Counted from the stretch's first letter, positions 1 through 8,662 are shown. The stretch: 64,000 nt of DNA from Kistimonas sp964291485 (GCA_964291485.2 OZ220224.1:3906001-3970000), one strand, 5' to 3'. Notes: generated by a model from the letters alone, not told the origin. Made by a program: numbers and translations.

Positions 1-776
1 GTCGCTGGATTCAGTAGAATTTCTTCCGGTTTACCCTGCTGTACCACTTCGCCGTCTTTCAGAATGGCAATGCGATCACCGAGGCGCAGCGCTTCATCCA
101 AGTCATGGGTGATAAAAATAATGGTTTTCTGCAGTTTGGCCTGCAACTCGATCAACTGATCCTGCATTTCGCTGCGGATCAGCGGATCCAGTGCCGAGAA
201 AGCCTCATCCATCAGCAGCACATCCGCATTGGTACACAGCGCCCTGGCGAGTCCCACCCGCTGCTGCTGACCTCCGGACAATTGCGCGGGGTATTGCTCT
301 TCGTAGCCTTTCAGGCCAACAGTTTCCAGCCATTCCCGCGCCTTAGCCTGTCGTTCTGCCTTACCGACGTTTTGTACCGCCAGACCATAGCTGACATTTT
401 CCAGCACCGTCCGGTGCGGCAAGAGACCGAAATGCTGGAAGACCATCGACATCTTGTAACGACGAAATTCCTGCAGCGCCTTAGCACCAAGTTCCGTGAC
501 CTCAACATCATCCACCTGAACCTGACCTTCTGTCGGATCAATCAAGCGATTGAAGTGACGAATCAGAGTCGATTTTCCGGAGCCTGACAGTCCCATGATG
601 ACGAAGATCTCACCACGGTTGATACTGAGATTAATGTCCTTCAGCCCAACGGTATGGCCAGTTTCGGCCAGAATCTCGTCCTTGCTTTTGCCTTCATGCA
701 CCAAGGGCATGACTGATGCGGGCTTTGCCCCGAATACCTTGTAGAGTCCTTTCACCTGAATCAGTGGTTCAGCCAT
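1..776 (-). CDS. proV: Glycine betaine/proline betaine ABC transporter ATP-binding protein, 3' end outside window
   Basis: This is the ATPase that powers osmoprotectant import at the inner membrane. Reading the minus strand from the ATG at 776 gives about 258 codons without a stop, so the gene runs off the left edge; the usual length is near 400 residues and the C-terminal CBS region is not seen. Visible motifs are Walker A GLSGSGKST (residues 62-70), the signature LSGGQQQR, Walker B LLMDEAFSALDP and the H-loop in ITHDLDEA. The insert between the N-terminal strand and Walker A (MPLVHEGKSKDEIL) is typical of ProV/OpuAA. The start overlaps the permease stop by 8 bases, which indicates translational coupling in a proX-proW-proV operon. 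Substrate choice between glycine betaine, proline betaine and choline cannot be read from this subunit. Confidence 0.93.
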   Translation of the reverse strand, partial: MAEPLIQVKGLYKVFGAKPASVMPLVHEGKSKDEILAETGHTVGLKDINLSINRGEIFVIMGLSGSGKSTLIRHFNRLIDPTEGQVQVDDVEVTELGAKALQEFRRYKMSMVFQHFGLLPHRTVLENVSYGLAVQNVGKAERQAKAREWLETVGLKGYEEQYPAQLSGGQQQRVGLARALCTNADVLLMDEAFSALDPLIRSEMQDQLIELQAKLQKTIIFITHDLDEALRLGDRIAILKDGEVVQQGKPEEILLNPA

Positions 777-1671
777 GTTGCAGTCCCTCCAGGTGACGTT
801 GTGTCCGCTTGCCGTAAGCCTGCGAAACACGGTCGAAGATAATCGCCAGCGCAACGATCGCAAGTCCGTTGAACAAACCGAGCGTAAAGTACTGGTTGGT
901 AATGGATTTCAGCACCGGCTGCCCCAATCCCTTCACACCAATCATGGAGGCAATCACCACCATGGACAGTGCCATCATGATGGTCTGGTTAATGCCCGCC
1001 ATGATTGTCGGCATGGCCAATGGCAACTGCACACCAAATAATCGCTGCATCGGACTGGCGCCATAAGCCGTGGCCGCTTCCAGCACTTCTTTATCCACCA
1101 GCCGGATACCCAGGTTTGTCAGGCGTATCACCGGGGGAATCGCGTAGATCACGACCGCGATCAGCCCCGGAATCTTACCGATACCCAGCAGCATGACCAC
1201 AGGAATCAGGTACACGAAGGCCGGCATGGTCTGCATGATATCGAGCATCGGCGTCACCGTGATCTGCACCCGGTCAGACCGCGCCATCAAAATACCTATG
1301 GGTATGCCCAGCGCGATCACCAATAGCGTACAGACAAAGATGATACTCATGGTCCGCATGGTGTTTTCCCACATGCCGAAATAACCAATCAGCAGGAACG
1401 ACACCACAACGCCCAGGCACAGTTTCCACGAGCGGCTGGCCACATAAACCAGGGCAGTTACCGCCAGGATCACCAGCCACCAGGGCGTTGAAATCAACAG
1501 TTTTTCGAACCAGATCAAAAAGTTCAGTAGAGGATCGAAGAAAGATTCAATCAAATCGCCATATTCACGGGAGAAGTCCCGGTAGGCGGAATCCAGCGTC
1601 TTGCGGATGTCCCGGAGGTCAGACCGGTCCATCTGGGGAAATGTGTTTAACCATGACCGTTCGTCACTCAT
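769..1671 (-). CDS. proW: Glycine betaine ABC transporter permease
   Basis: Inner-membrane permease of the betaine importer, 300 residues. The N-terminal hundred residues hold a cytoplasmic leader and two or three membrane helices; the BPD-type permease core follows, with the EAA-loop region around LEAATAYGASPMQRLFGVQLPLAMP that contacts the ATPase. The ATG at 1669-1671 has a GAGG ribosome site eight bases upstream. The gene lies 80 bases after the binding-protein gene and overlaps proV by 8 bases, so the three form one operon. Its length and loop sequence fit ProW/OpuAB; it could equally serve choline uptake, since choline and betaine permeases are close relatives. Confidence 0.92.
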   Translation of the reverse strand: MSDERSWLNTFPQMDRSDLRDIRKTLDSAYRDFSREYGDLIESFFDPLLNFLIWFEKLLISTPWWLVILAVTALVYVASRSWKLCLGVVVSFLLIGYFGMWENTMRTMSIIFVCTLLVIALGIPIGILMARSDRVQITVTPMLDIMQTMPAFVYLIPVVMLLGIGKIPGLIAVVIYAIPPVIRLTNLGIRLVDKEVLEAATAYGASPMQRLFGVQLPLAMPTIMAGINQTIMMALSMVVIASMIGVKGLGQPVLKSITNQYFTLGLFNGLAIVALAIIFDRVSQAYGKRTQRHLEGLQHG

Positions 1672-1751
1672 GGCAGATACCTCACACGGCAGGAGAGAGA
1701 AAAGAAGCTGCAGCTACATGTGCCGACCCGTCGCCGGGCCGGCCATAGCGC

Positions 1752-2750
1752 TTACAGGTTCTTGAGCGCCACTTTGACTTTGTCAGCCACCTCTGGCGTC
1801 ACCCAGCCAGACCAGGTGCCTTCAAACTCGGTGAGGAAATGCTCCATGGCCACATCGCCATCCGCCTGGTTGTCTTCCATCCAGGCCAGCAGGGCATTCA
1901 TGTCAGCATTTGCAAAGGAACGACGAGAAAGGTAATCGTACGCTGCCGGGGCACGGTTCGCGAAGCTCTCCGTGGTCACGGTATGCACCAGCGACGGTGG
2001 GTACATGGTCACACCGGGCTCATCACATTCAGCCTGGGTGATGCAGCCTTTGAACATCTCCGGATCAACACCTGAACCAAAGTCGACCTTCACCATTTCA
2101 TACTTGCCCAGTACTGCCGTCGGTGCCCAGTAGTAACCGAACCAGGGCTCCTGACGTTCGTAAGACTTGGCAATAGAACCAGACAGGCCTGCACCAGACC
2201 CCGGATCCAGCAGATCAAAACCAGCATCTTCCAGCTTCAGTGCCTTGAACAGGTTGCCGGAGGAAATCTGGCAGTTCCAACCCGCGGGACACCCATAAAA
2301 GGCTGCGCTGTCGGGGTCTTCAGGATGTTCGAACAGGGAGGCGTTATCGATAATGCCCTGGATCGTGGCCAGTTCCGGATTCTTTTCTACCAGGTATTTC
2401 GGTACCCAGAACCCTTCTTCACCACCATCAGACAGCGCCTTGCCGGCATAACGCAGACGCTGTTCAGCAACGGCCTTGTCGAGCGCTTCCTTGATGGAGT
2501 TACTCCAGAGCTCTGGCGCGATGTCCGGCTCGCCTTTTTCGGTCATGGAAGTACCGGTGGGCATGGTATCGCCGGGAACCAGCTCAGCGTCGCAGCCATA
2601 ACCATGTTCAAGAATGAAACGGTCCACATTGGCAATCAGCGTTGCAGAGCTCCAGTTCATGTCCGCAATGGTGACTTTGCCACAATTGCCATCCGCCATT
2701 GCGATGGAACCGGCAAACATCAGGGGTAAGCCAAGCCAGGCAGCACGCAT
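1752..2750 (-). CDS. proX: Periplasmic glycine betaine-binding protein
   Basis: Substrate-binding protein of the importer, 332 residues from the ATG at 2748-2750. A TTG six bases earlier is in frame, but the AGAGG site is placed correctly for the ATG. It begins with a signal peptide (MRAAWLGLPLMFAGSIAMA) and continues as an OpuAC-type binding fold. Aromatic patches such as EPWFGYYWAPT and DIAPELWSNS are the kind that cage quaternary ammonium groups. Two cysteine-rich stretches (YGCPAGWNC; KGCITQAECDEPG) may form disulfides, as in related marine proteins. It is the first gene of the operon and divergent from a MarR-family regulator. Substrate is inferred as glycine betaine or a close relative. 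Confidence 0.9.
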   Translation of the reverse strand: MRAAWLGLPLMFAGSIAMADGNCGKVTIADMNWSSATLIANVDRFILEHGYGCDAELVPGDTMPTGTSMTEKGEPDIAPELWSNSIKEALDKAVAEQRLRYAGKALSDGGEEGFWVPKYLVEKNPELATIQGIIDNASLFEHPEDPDSAAFYGCPAGWNCQISSGNLFKALKLEDAGFDLLDPGSGAGLSGSIAKSYERQEPWFGYYWAPTAVLGKYEMVKVDFGSGVDPEMFKGCITQAECDEPGVTMYPPSLVHTVTTESFANRAPAAYDYLSRRSFANADMNALLAWMEDNQADGDVAMEHFLTEFEGTWSGWVTPEVADKVKVALKNL

Positions 2751-2791
2751 AATCAATCCTCTTTATTATTCTTTCGCCGGCATATTACACA

Positions 2792-2804
2792 TCTAATGTT
2801 TAGA
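2792..2804. promoter_or_regulatory. Candidate operator in the proX/marR divergent promoter
   Basis: A 13-base palindrome, TCTAATGTTTAGA, sits between the two divergent start codons, 41 bases before proX and 83 before the MarR gene. A direct repeat, TATTACAC, flanks it at 2783-2790 and 2813-2820. MarR-family proteins usually bind short dyads in their own divergent promoter, so this is the best candidate operator here. It was found by eye only. Confidence 0.4.
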
Positions 2805-2887
2805 CTTCAAATTATTACACGGCAAAGCTTCAGGAATGAAAAACACTGGGATATACTCCCTCCAACCACGACACGATCAGCAGCATC

Positions 2888-3403
2888 ATGAACAACACCC
2901 CATACTGGCAGGACGTCCTCATCTCTCTTCGGCGCATCATTCGGGCGACCGACCTGCAATCCAAACGCATTGTGAAAGCCTGTGGCCTGACGATTCCGCA
3001 GGTCATGGTATTACGCGCCATTGAATCGCTGGGGGATGTGACGGTAAGGCGGATTTCGGATGATGTTTCCCTGAGCCAGGCGACGGTGACAACAATATTG
3101 AATCGTCTGGAAGATCGTCAGCTTATCGAGCGTATACGCAGCGCCAGCGACCGCAGGGTCGTTAACGCGCGCCTCACCGTTGATGGCCGTGACGTGCTGA
3201 CACGTGTACCTCCCCTGCTGCATGAAGAGTTCATCACACAGTTTGAAAATCTGAACGATTGGGAAAAAACGCAGATACTGTCGTCGCTGCAACGTGTTGC
3301 GACGATGATGGATGCGGAATCACTGGATGCTGCGCCCATACTGGATATCGCCGCACCCGCCAAAGATGCCACCAACAAGACGGCGGAAACCACTCCCGCC
3401 TGA
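2888..3403 (+). CDS. MarR-family transcriptional regulator beside betaine importer
   Basis: A 171-residue winged-helix regulator. The recognition-helix region reads SLSQATVTTILNRLEDRQLI (about residues 59-78) and the wing RIRSASDRRVVNARLT follows. Family members bind palindromes as dimers and respond to small ligands. The gene is divergent from proX, and a TCTAA/TTAGA dyad lies between them. The protein resembles regulators of osmoprotectant genes of the EctR type, so control of betaine uptake is a reasonable inference. The last 25 residues are rich in Ala and Thr and look disordered. No strong ribosome site precedes the ATG. Confidence 0.82.
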   Translation: MNNTPYWQDVLISLRRIIRATDLQSKRIVKACGLTIPQVMVLRAIESLGDVTVRRISDDVSLSQATVTTILNRLEDRQLIERIRSASDRRVVNARLTVDGRDVLTRVPPLLHEEFITQFENLNDWEKTQILSSLQRVATMMDAESLDAAPILDIAAPAKDATNKTAETTPA

Positions 3404-3509
3404 CAACGGAAATATCAGTCTGGCAGGAAAGTGGAACTATTTACCTGCCAGACCTGAAAAAAGACCAGGCTTTGCCCGGCGACAATCACACTGCCGCCGG
3501 CATCAACCA

Positions 3510-4988
3510 TCAATTATCCAAACCTCTCCGCACCATATCGACGGCACGGAAGATAGCCCGCCCTTTATTCATGGTTTCCTGCCATTCCAGCTCAGGCTGG
3601 GAATCGGCCACAACCCCGGCGCCGGCCTGAATGTGAAGCTGGTTATCCTTGATAACGGCTGTGCGAATCGCGATGGCTGTATCCATATTGCCGTTCCAAC
3701 CCAGGTAGCCCACAGCACCGCCATAAACGCCGCGTTTTACTGGCTCCAGCTCATCGATGATCTCCATGGCCCGCACCTTAGGCGCACCACTCAAGGTACC
3801 GGCTGGCAGGGTAGCGCGCAGAACGTCCATGGCACCCAAACCATCCCGAATCTGCCCGGTCACATTGGAGACAATATGCATGACATGGGAATAACGCTCG
3901 ATGGTCATCTTGTCTGTCAGCTCAACCGTACCGGTTTTCGCTACCCGACCGACATCATTACGTCCCAAATCAATCAGCATCAGGTGTTCAGCGATTTCCT
4001 TGGGGTCATTCAGCAAATCCTGTTCCAGCAGCAGATCTTTTTCTTCCGTCGCTCCCCGCTTGCGGGTACCGGCGATCGGACGCACAGTGACTTCGCCGTC
4101 TTCCAGTCGCGCCAGAATTTCCGGTGAAGAACCGACCACATAGAAATCTCCCAAATTCAGGTAATACATATATGGCGACGGATTCAGGCAACGCAGTGCC
4201 CGGTAGAGATCGAGCGGGTTTTCACTGAATGGAATCGACATCCGCTGCGAAAGTACCACCTGCATGGTATCCCCCGCCAGAATGTAATCCCGGATTGTCT
4301 CTACGCCTGCCTTGAACGGCTGCTCACCAAAAGAAGAAATAAACGCCTGTTCCGACACGGATTCACCCTGACCGGAAGCCGGCAGGGATACGGGCGTATT
4401 CCTGAACGTTTCCAGAAAGCAATCAATCCGCAGGTTGGCCTTTTCCAGCGCTCCATGCTCAGAAGGATCGACATGAGTAATGAACTGTACCTTGCCGCTG
4501 AGATTATCGAATACCACCAGGTCATCCGACAGCATCAGCAGAATATCCGGCGTACCTATCACATCTTCCGGCTGGCTCTCGGCCAGCTTCGGCTCAATAT
4601 AACGCACCGTGTCATAACCAAAATAACCGACCAGCCCACCATGAAAACGGGGCAGGGATTCCAGTTCAGGCACCCGGTAGCGACCAATAAAGTACTCCAC
4701 TTCAGCCAATGGATCACGGCAGGTTCGCTGTTCAACCACTTCGCCATTGGTTTCAACAACCAACTCATGCCCGGTCACTTTAAATACCGTGCTACACCCG
4801 AGACCGATAATGGAATAACGCCCCCACTTCTCGCCCCCCTGGACAGATTCCAGCAGGTAGGTATAAGGCTGATTCGCCAGTTTCAGATAGGTAGACAAAG
4901 GCGTATCGCAGTCTGCCAACACTTCGCGGGTCACAGGAATGCGGTTATAGCCTTCGGTAGCCAGCTGCTCAAACTCCACAGGCGTCAT
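3510..4988 (-). CDS. trpE: Anthranilate synthase component I
   Basis: Catalyses chorismate plus ammonia to anthranilate, the first step of tryptophan synthesis, with the TrpG amidotransferase (not in this window). It has 492 residues, normal for the family. The feedback-inhibition segment LLESVQGGEKWGRYS is near residues 46-60, the chorismate-binding domain carries PIAGTRKRGATEEKD and LIDLGRNDVGRV, and the C-terminal signature region is IQAGAGVVADS. An AAGGAATA ribosome site precedes the ATG. In related genomes trpE directly follows rpe-gph; here it is separated from gph by the RING-type gene block, so it needs a promoter of its own. Confidence 0.96.
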   Translation of the reverse strand: MTPVEFEQLATEGYNRIPVTREVLADCDTPLSTYLKLANQPYTYLLESVQGGEKWGRYSIIGLGCSTVFKVTGHELVVETNGEVVEQRTCRDPLAEVEYFIGRYRVPELESLPRFHGGLVGYFGYDTVRYIEPKLAESQPEDVIGTPDILLMLSDDLVVFDNLSGKVQFITHVDPSEHGALEKANLRIDCFLETFRNTPVSLPASGQGESVSEQAFISSFGEQPFKAGVETIRDYILAGDTMQVVLSQRMSIPFSENPLDLYRALRCLNPSPYMYYLNLGDFYVVGSSPEILARLEDGEVTVRPIAGTRKRGATEEKDLLLEQDLLNDPKEIAEHLMLIDLGRNDVGRVAKTGTVELTDKMTIERYSHVMHIVSNVTGQIRDGLGAMDVLRATLPAGTLSGAPKVRAMEIIDELEPVKRGVYGGAVGYLGWNGNMDTAIAIRTAVIKDNQLHIQAGAGVVADSQPELEWQETMNKGRAIFRAVDMVRRGLDN

Positions 4989-5187
4989 GGGAAAGTATTC
5001 CTTGATAGCAATAAAAACGGAAAAAGTGACTTAACGGGTTTTCAACGCCAGCGGCACCATCGGCCCGTTGCCGAGGTGACAGAGTGATACAGATGGCAGG
5101 TAAAGGAGACGTAAGTCACAGCGTACTCCGCTTCATTCTGGTGTTATTGAGCGTAGGCAATGAGCCTATATAAGGCTTCGCACAAGA

Positions 5188-5367
5188 TCAACTGAATTTC
5201 TTGACCTCGTCTGCTACTAAAGCGTCAAGTCCATCGATCGCTCTTGCACAAATAACACCCGTTATTATGATCAATGACACACTTAGCAAAATACCTGCTA
5301 GCGGTAACGCATGGACAAGCGCCATCTCAATGCATAGAGGTCCGATCAAACCAGCACTGATCAATCG
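5188..5367 (-). pseudogene. C-terminal fragment of a third RING-block membrane paralogue
   Basis: Directly after the second RING-type gene, in another frame, lies an open stretch of 59 sense codons. It encodes two hydrophobic helices (LISAGLIGPLCIEMAL...; HALPLAGILLSVSLIIITGV) and ends in CARAIDGLDALVADEVKKFS. Its end matches the end of the neighbouring protein in pattern: LLASSLLTFYSFCGSAIKGM against ILLSVSLIIITGVICARAIDG. An in-frame TAA directly precedes it, and no good start codon or ribosome site is seen. I read it as the 3' remnant of a third tandem copy whose RING part is lost. It could instead be a small two-helix membrane protein. Confidence 0.45.
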
Positions 5368-6122
5368 TTATTGGCACGATTATCTCTAGCCTCTTGCTCC
5401 ATACCTTTTATAGCCGAACCGCAAAAACTGTAAAAAGTCAGTAATGATGATGCCAATAACACGACCACTAACGGCACATCAGGATCTACAGCTTGAACCC
5501 CAAGCAATGACAGTTGAACAAGACAAGCAAAACCCGCCAGCAGAACTGAATGTCTCATCACCTCAGAACACTGCCCTCTCTCCAGGGCAACACCTGCAAA
5601 AAAACCTGACCACTGGCATAAAACAACATAGCCAAGCAATCCGGAAAAACGCTCATCCACATATTGATACGATAATGCACATAACGCGGAATGAAATACC
5701 GCAACCCCTAAAATTTCAGGTCGTAAGAACATGTCTTCGACAGCTTCCCAAGCCATCACCCTACGCTCATTCAGCATGTGATGTAATTGCTCTTCTACGT
5801 TATTCATATCGGCTTCGTTTAGACGCCTGCAACAATTAAGCGCTGTACAGACCCTTTTAAGACCTACAAAACATGCACGATCGAATCTATGGCCACAACT
5901 TGTTTTATAGGAAACCTCATTCTTCGTTTTTCGACATAAATCACAAGTAAAACTTTGAACCCCTGAAATATAACTAGTATTCACAACGCCCCTCTCATAT
6001 AAAATCATAAGAGGCCTCTTAAAAACAAAGAGTTTATAAAAGACCGCCAAGAAATAATCAAAAAACCCAATTAAAAAAATAATCAGCGATACAGCATTAG
6101 TATTTTTTATCTGCAAGATCAT
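5361..6122 (-). CDS. Degenerate RING-type membrane protein (paralogue of upstream gene)
   Basis: A 253-residue protein with a hydrophobic N-terminus (about 11-34), a RING-like zinc site, and three or four C-terminal membrane helices. Ligand candidates are C60, C63, C76, H78 and C84. Aspartate 81 stands where RING-H2 has histidine, and the last pair is not CxxC but C92 and C97-C98, so zinc binding or E2 contact may be impaired. The second half matches the upstream gene: AWEAVEDMF against WGLEAVKRVF, and SGFFAGVALERGQC against SGFFSGAGFRGAQC. The start overlaps the upstream gene by 26 bases, suggesting coupling. AT-rich composition contrasts with trpE and gph. RING domains are eukaryotic E3 ligase modules; a host-directed role is inferred. 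Confidence 0.72.
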   Translation of the reverse strand: MILQIKNTNAVSLIIFLIGFFDYFLAVFYKLFVFKRPLMILYERGVVNTSYISGVQSFTCDLCRKTKNEVSYKTSCGHRFDRACFVGLKRVCTALNCCRRLNEADMNNVEEQLHHMLNERRVMAWEAVEDMFLRPEILGVAVFHSALCALSYQYVDERFSGLLGYVVLCQWSGFFAGVALERGQCSEVMRHSVLLAGFACLVQLSLLGVQAVDPDVPLVVVLLASSLLTFYSFCGSAIKGMEQEARDNRANND

Positions 6123-6714
6123 AGCCTGCGGCTAGAGCTATCATAAAAAGCAACGGCATGGCGAGGATCGTATAACTCGACATACTGCCTTCAAAAACGG
6201 AAAATAGCGGTTTCAACAACACTATTCCAAGTAGAAAGCCTGCAGAGAAAAAGAGTACCTTTCCACATTGCGCCCCACGAAAACCTGCACCTGAAAAAAA
6301 ACCAGACAAAATATAAATAATTGCCCGACCAACAAATGACGAAGCCAATTCTATCTGCCTAGCACTCAAATTGGATCTCGTTTGCTGTGCGAGTGATAAA
6401 TTCGAAGAATTAAACAACCACAACATCGTTAACCCCACCTGCATAAAAAGATTTTCCTTACTAATAAACACACGTTTTACAGCCTCCAGCCCCCAAATAA
6501 CGCGTTGTTTTATATTGACAATTTGGTGATACTCTTTCTCCGATAGAGATTTAAAGCAGGTCGGACAACGCCTGCTTTTTACTAGCCATGGAACCAAGCA
6601 CGCCCGGTGAAAAACATGATCACATGGGAGTTTACATGTCACATCATCAGGAACACATTCATTCCTGCAAATGTAACAATCCTTTATTTGCTGACGGGAG
6701 GGGAAGGCAAGCAT
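6097..6714 (-). CDS. RING-H2 finger membrane protein, candidate E3 ubiquitin ligase effector
   Basis: A 205-residue protein with a textbook RING-H2 finger at its N-terminus: C13-x2-C16, C31-x-H33, H36-x2-C39 and C50-x2-C53. Tryptophan 43 follows the third cysteine pair, where E3 ligases contact the E2 enzyme. After a linker come three or four hydrophobic helices (about 90-107, 128-148, 150-172 and 180-198), so the finger would sit beside a membrane. Bacteria have no ordinary ubiquitin pathway, and RING proteins in them are usually effectors acquired from hosts. The gene is AT-rich, lies between gph and trpE, and is followed by a degenerate paralogue. I see no Sec signal ahead of the finger; the export route is unknown. 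Confidence 0.82.
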   Translation of the reverse strand: MLAFPSRQQIKDCYICRNECVPDDVTCKLPCDHVFHRACLVPWLVKSRRCPTCFKSLSEKEYHQIVNIKQRVIWGLEAVKRVFISKENLFMQVGLTMLWLFNSSNLSLAQQTRSNLSARQIELASSFVGRAIIYILSGFFSGAGFRGAQCGKVLFFSAGFLLGIVLLKPLFSVFEGSMSSYTILAMPLLFMIALAAGYDLADKKY

Positions 6715-6846
6715 TACACCTATTCATCCTGATATAACTTTTACCCTCGCAGTATCCAAACCCCAATAAACATATCACTAACTTCCTAGTCATCAAGATA
6801 CATAATCATAAGAGTCAGGCTTATAGTTATAAAAACAACACAGAAC

Positions 6847-6883
6847 AGCCTAATCTGGAGAGTGAGTATGCTCAGATCAGGCT
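6847..6883 (-). terminator. Hairpin downstream of gph
   Basis: An 11-base stem with one mismatch (AGCCTAATCTG / CAGATCAGGCT) and a 15-base loop lies just after the gph stop. On the minus strand a T-rich run follows. It would end rpe-gph transcription before the RING block, leaving RING genes and trpE to separate promoters. Confidence 0.55.
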
Positions 6884-6906
6884 GCCCCTTCATTTTATAG
6901 ACTTAT

Positions 6907-7593
6907 TTAAATCAACACCGACAGATCACTAACAACCCAGTCAGGCTCAGCTGTTTCAATCGGTTGGCCATGGTTATAGCCATAAGGTAAACCAATGACA
7001 CGAATACCTGCTGCTTTCGCCGCAATCACATCATTTTTAGAATCACCCACCATCAATGCTGCGTCAACGCTGACATTGCACTGTTCAACCACATGCAACA
7101 AGGGTAGCGGATGCGGTTTTTTCTCCGGCAGGGTATCGCCACCGATGACCTGGGAGAAGAACTGGGTTAACCCTTTTTCTTCCAGCAGCTGGGCCGTGAA
7201 ATTACCGGATTTATTGGTAACTACTGCCTGCTTCACGCCTTGTGCCTGCATGGCGGTCAGGAACTCAACCACGCCGGGATAAACATCACTGAATTTGCCA
7301 CAGCTGGCACGGTAGGCTTCACGGAAAAATGCGTAACCCTTTTCGAATAATGCTTCATCGACACGGCCTGGCTGGTCACCGTCCATATCATCCGCCAGTG
7401 CCCGCCGGACCATGACCGGTACACCGTTGCCGACCCACAATCGAACTTTATCCTCGCCCGCTGCCGACATACCCAGTTGTGTCAGCATCTGATCGATAGA
7501 CCAGGCGAGATCCGGCACACTGTCGACCAGTGTCCCATCCAGGTCATACATGATGACAGCAGGCAGGCGCCCAAATAGTTCCAGCAGTTTCAT
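6907..7593 (-). CDS. gph: Phosphoglycolate phosphatase
   Basis: HAD-superfamily phosphatase, 228 residues, that removes phosphate from 2-phosphoglycolate, a by-product of oxidative DNA repair. The nucleophile motif is YDLDGTLVDSVPDL, motif II is VVTNKSG, and motif IV is MVGDSKNDVIAAKAAG. An AAGGAA ribosome site precedes the ATG. It lies 109 bases after rpe in the same direction, the usual rpe-gph pairing. In related genomes trpE follows directly; here a hairpin and the RING block intervene. Confidence 0.93.
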   Translation of the reverse strand: MKLLELFGRLPAVIMYDLDGTLVDSVPDLAWSIDQMLTQLGMSAAGEDKVRLWVGNGVPVMVRRALADDMDGDQPGRVDEALFEKGYAFFREAYRASCGKFSDVYPGVVEFLTAMQAQGVKQAVVTNKSGNFTAQLLEEKGLTQFFSQVIGGDTLPEKKPHPLPLLHVVEQCNVSVDAALMVGDSKNDVIAAKAAGIRVIGLPYGYNHGQPIETAEPDWVVSDLSVLI

Positions 7594-7702
7594 GGGTATT
7601 CCTTACAGCAGGGAAAAGAGTCACAAATCATGAAAGCTGGTTACCATGAAGCAACCAGCCATACCTCAATAGTGAATACAGTGTATCGTGGGAAGCGATT
7701 AA

Positions 7703-8377
7703 TTAACCGGCAACCGCAGTCAGCTCATTGCGCATCTGGGTGATAACAGCCCGGTAATCGTCCTTCCCGAAAATGGCAGAACCGGCCACGAAGGTATCAG
7801 CGCCCGCCTCGGCAATCTCGCGGATATTCTGCACACCCACACCACCGTCAACTTCCAGGCGGATATCCAAGCCACTGTCATCAATCAGTTTGCGGACATG
7901 ACGCAGTTTATCCAGCGTAGAAGGAATGAATTTCTGGCCGCCAAAACCGGGATTCACTGACATCAGCAGAATCATGTCCAGCCGATCCATTACATATTCC
8001 AGGCAATCCGGCGTTGTCGCCGGGTTCAACACCAGCCCCGCCTTGCAACCTCCATCCCGAATCATCTGCAGGCTGCGATCTACATGCTCACTGGCTTCAG
8101 GGTGGAACGTGATGTAAGTGGCACCGGCTTCAATAAAATCGCCAATGATACGATCCACCGGTTTGACCATCAGGTGCACATCAATCGGTGCCGTAATACC
8201 AAATTTACGCAGAGCCTGGCACACCATCGGCCCGATGGTCAGGTTGGGAACGTAGTGGTTGTCCATGACATCGAAATGGACGATATCCGCACCGGCATCC
8301 AGAACAGCCTGAACGTCTTCCCCCAGGCGGGCAAAGTCAGCAGACAGAATACTGGGGGCTATGGCGAAAGGTTTCAT
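7703..8377 (-). CDS. rpe: Ribulose-phosphate 3-epimerase
   Basis: Interconverts ribulose 5-phosphate and xylulose 5-phosphate in the pentose phosphate pathway. I start it at the ATG at 8375-8377 (MKPFAIAPSILSADFARLGE), which has a GGAG site five bases upstream and gives 224 residues, normal for Rpe; an upstream in-frame extension of 19 residues has no support. Metal and active-site segments are HFDVMDNHYVPNLTIGP, DVHLMV, MSVNPGFGGQKF and VDGGV. It heads the rpe-gph unit. Confidence 0.95.
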   Translation of the reverse strand: MKPFAIAPSILSADFARLGEDVQAVLDAGADIVHFDVMDNHYVPNLTIGPMVCQALRKFGITAPIDVHLMVKPVDRIIGDFIEAGATYITFHPEASEHVDRSLQMIRDGGCKAGLVLNPATTPDCLEYVMDRLDMILLMSVNPGFGGQKFIPSTLDKLRHVRKLIDDSGLDIRLEVDGGVGVQNIREIAEAGADTFVAGSAIFGKDDYRAVITQMRNELTAVAG

Positions 8378-8662
8378 TGAGACTCCGCAGGTGTGTGATT
8401 CCGGAAATCCGGCCATTCTACTGTATTCGCCCACCAGGTTTCTAATGCCAGTACATCATCATTTTCAATACTGAAAAAACAATCACATCCCTTATTGCTG
8501 CCAACCCTCCTCAATATCTAACCCCCTGTCAGTATTGCTGACAGATTCTGAACCCGATGGTTCTTCACGGAGTCCAATCACTGATACCTGTTTTCCAGTC
8601 AGCCATAAGACGGTCTACCTGTATCGCCAAAAATCTTGTATCCGCAGCGATTGGAGAAATCT

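Noticed and set aside
3312..4127. Long open frame antisense to trpE (271 codons)
   Set aside because: The opposite strand encodes a complete TrpE with all family motifs. This frame has no recognisable domain and is a shadow of it.
4989..5075. Possible trp attenuator before trpE
   Set aside because: A weak stem (AACGGG / CCCGTT) is followed by a T5 run only after seven more bases, and I found no leader peptide with adjacent Trp codons.
5444..5839. 131-codon open frame on the plus strand inside the RING block
   Set aside because: It is opposite the zinc-finger gene, has no domain or ribosome site and is a shadow.
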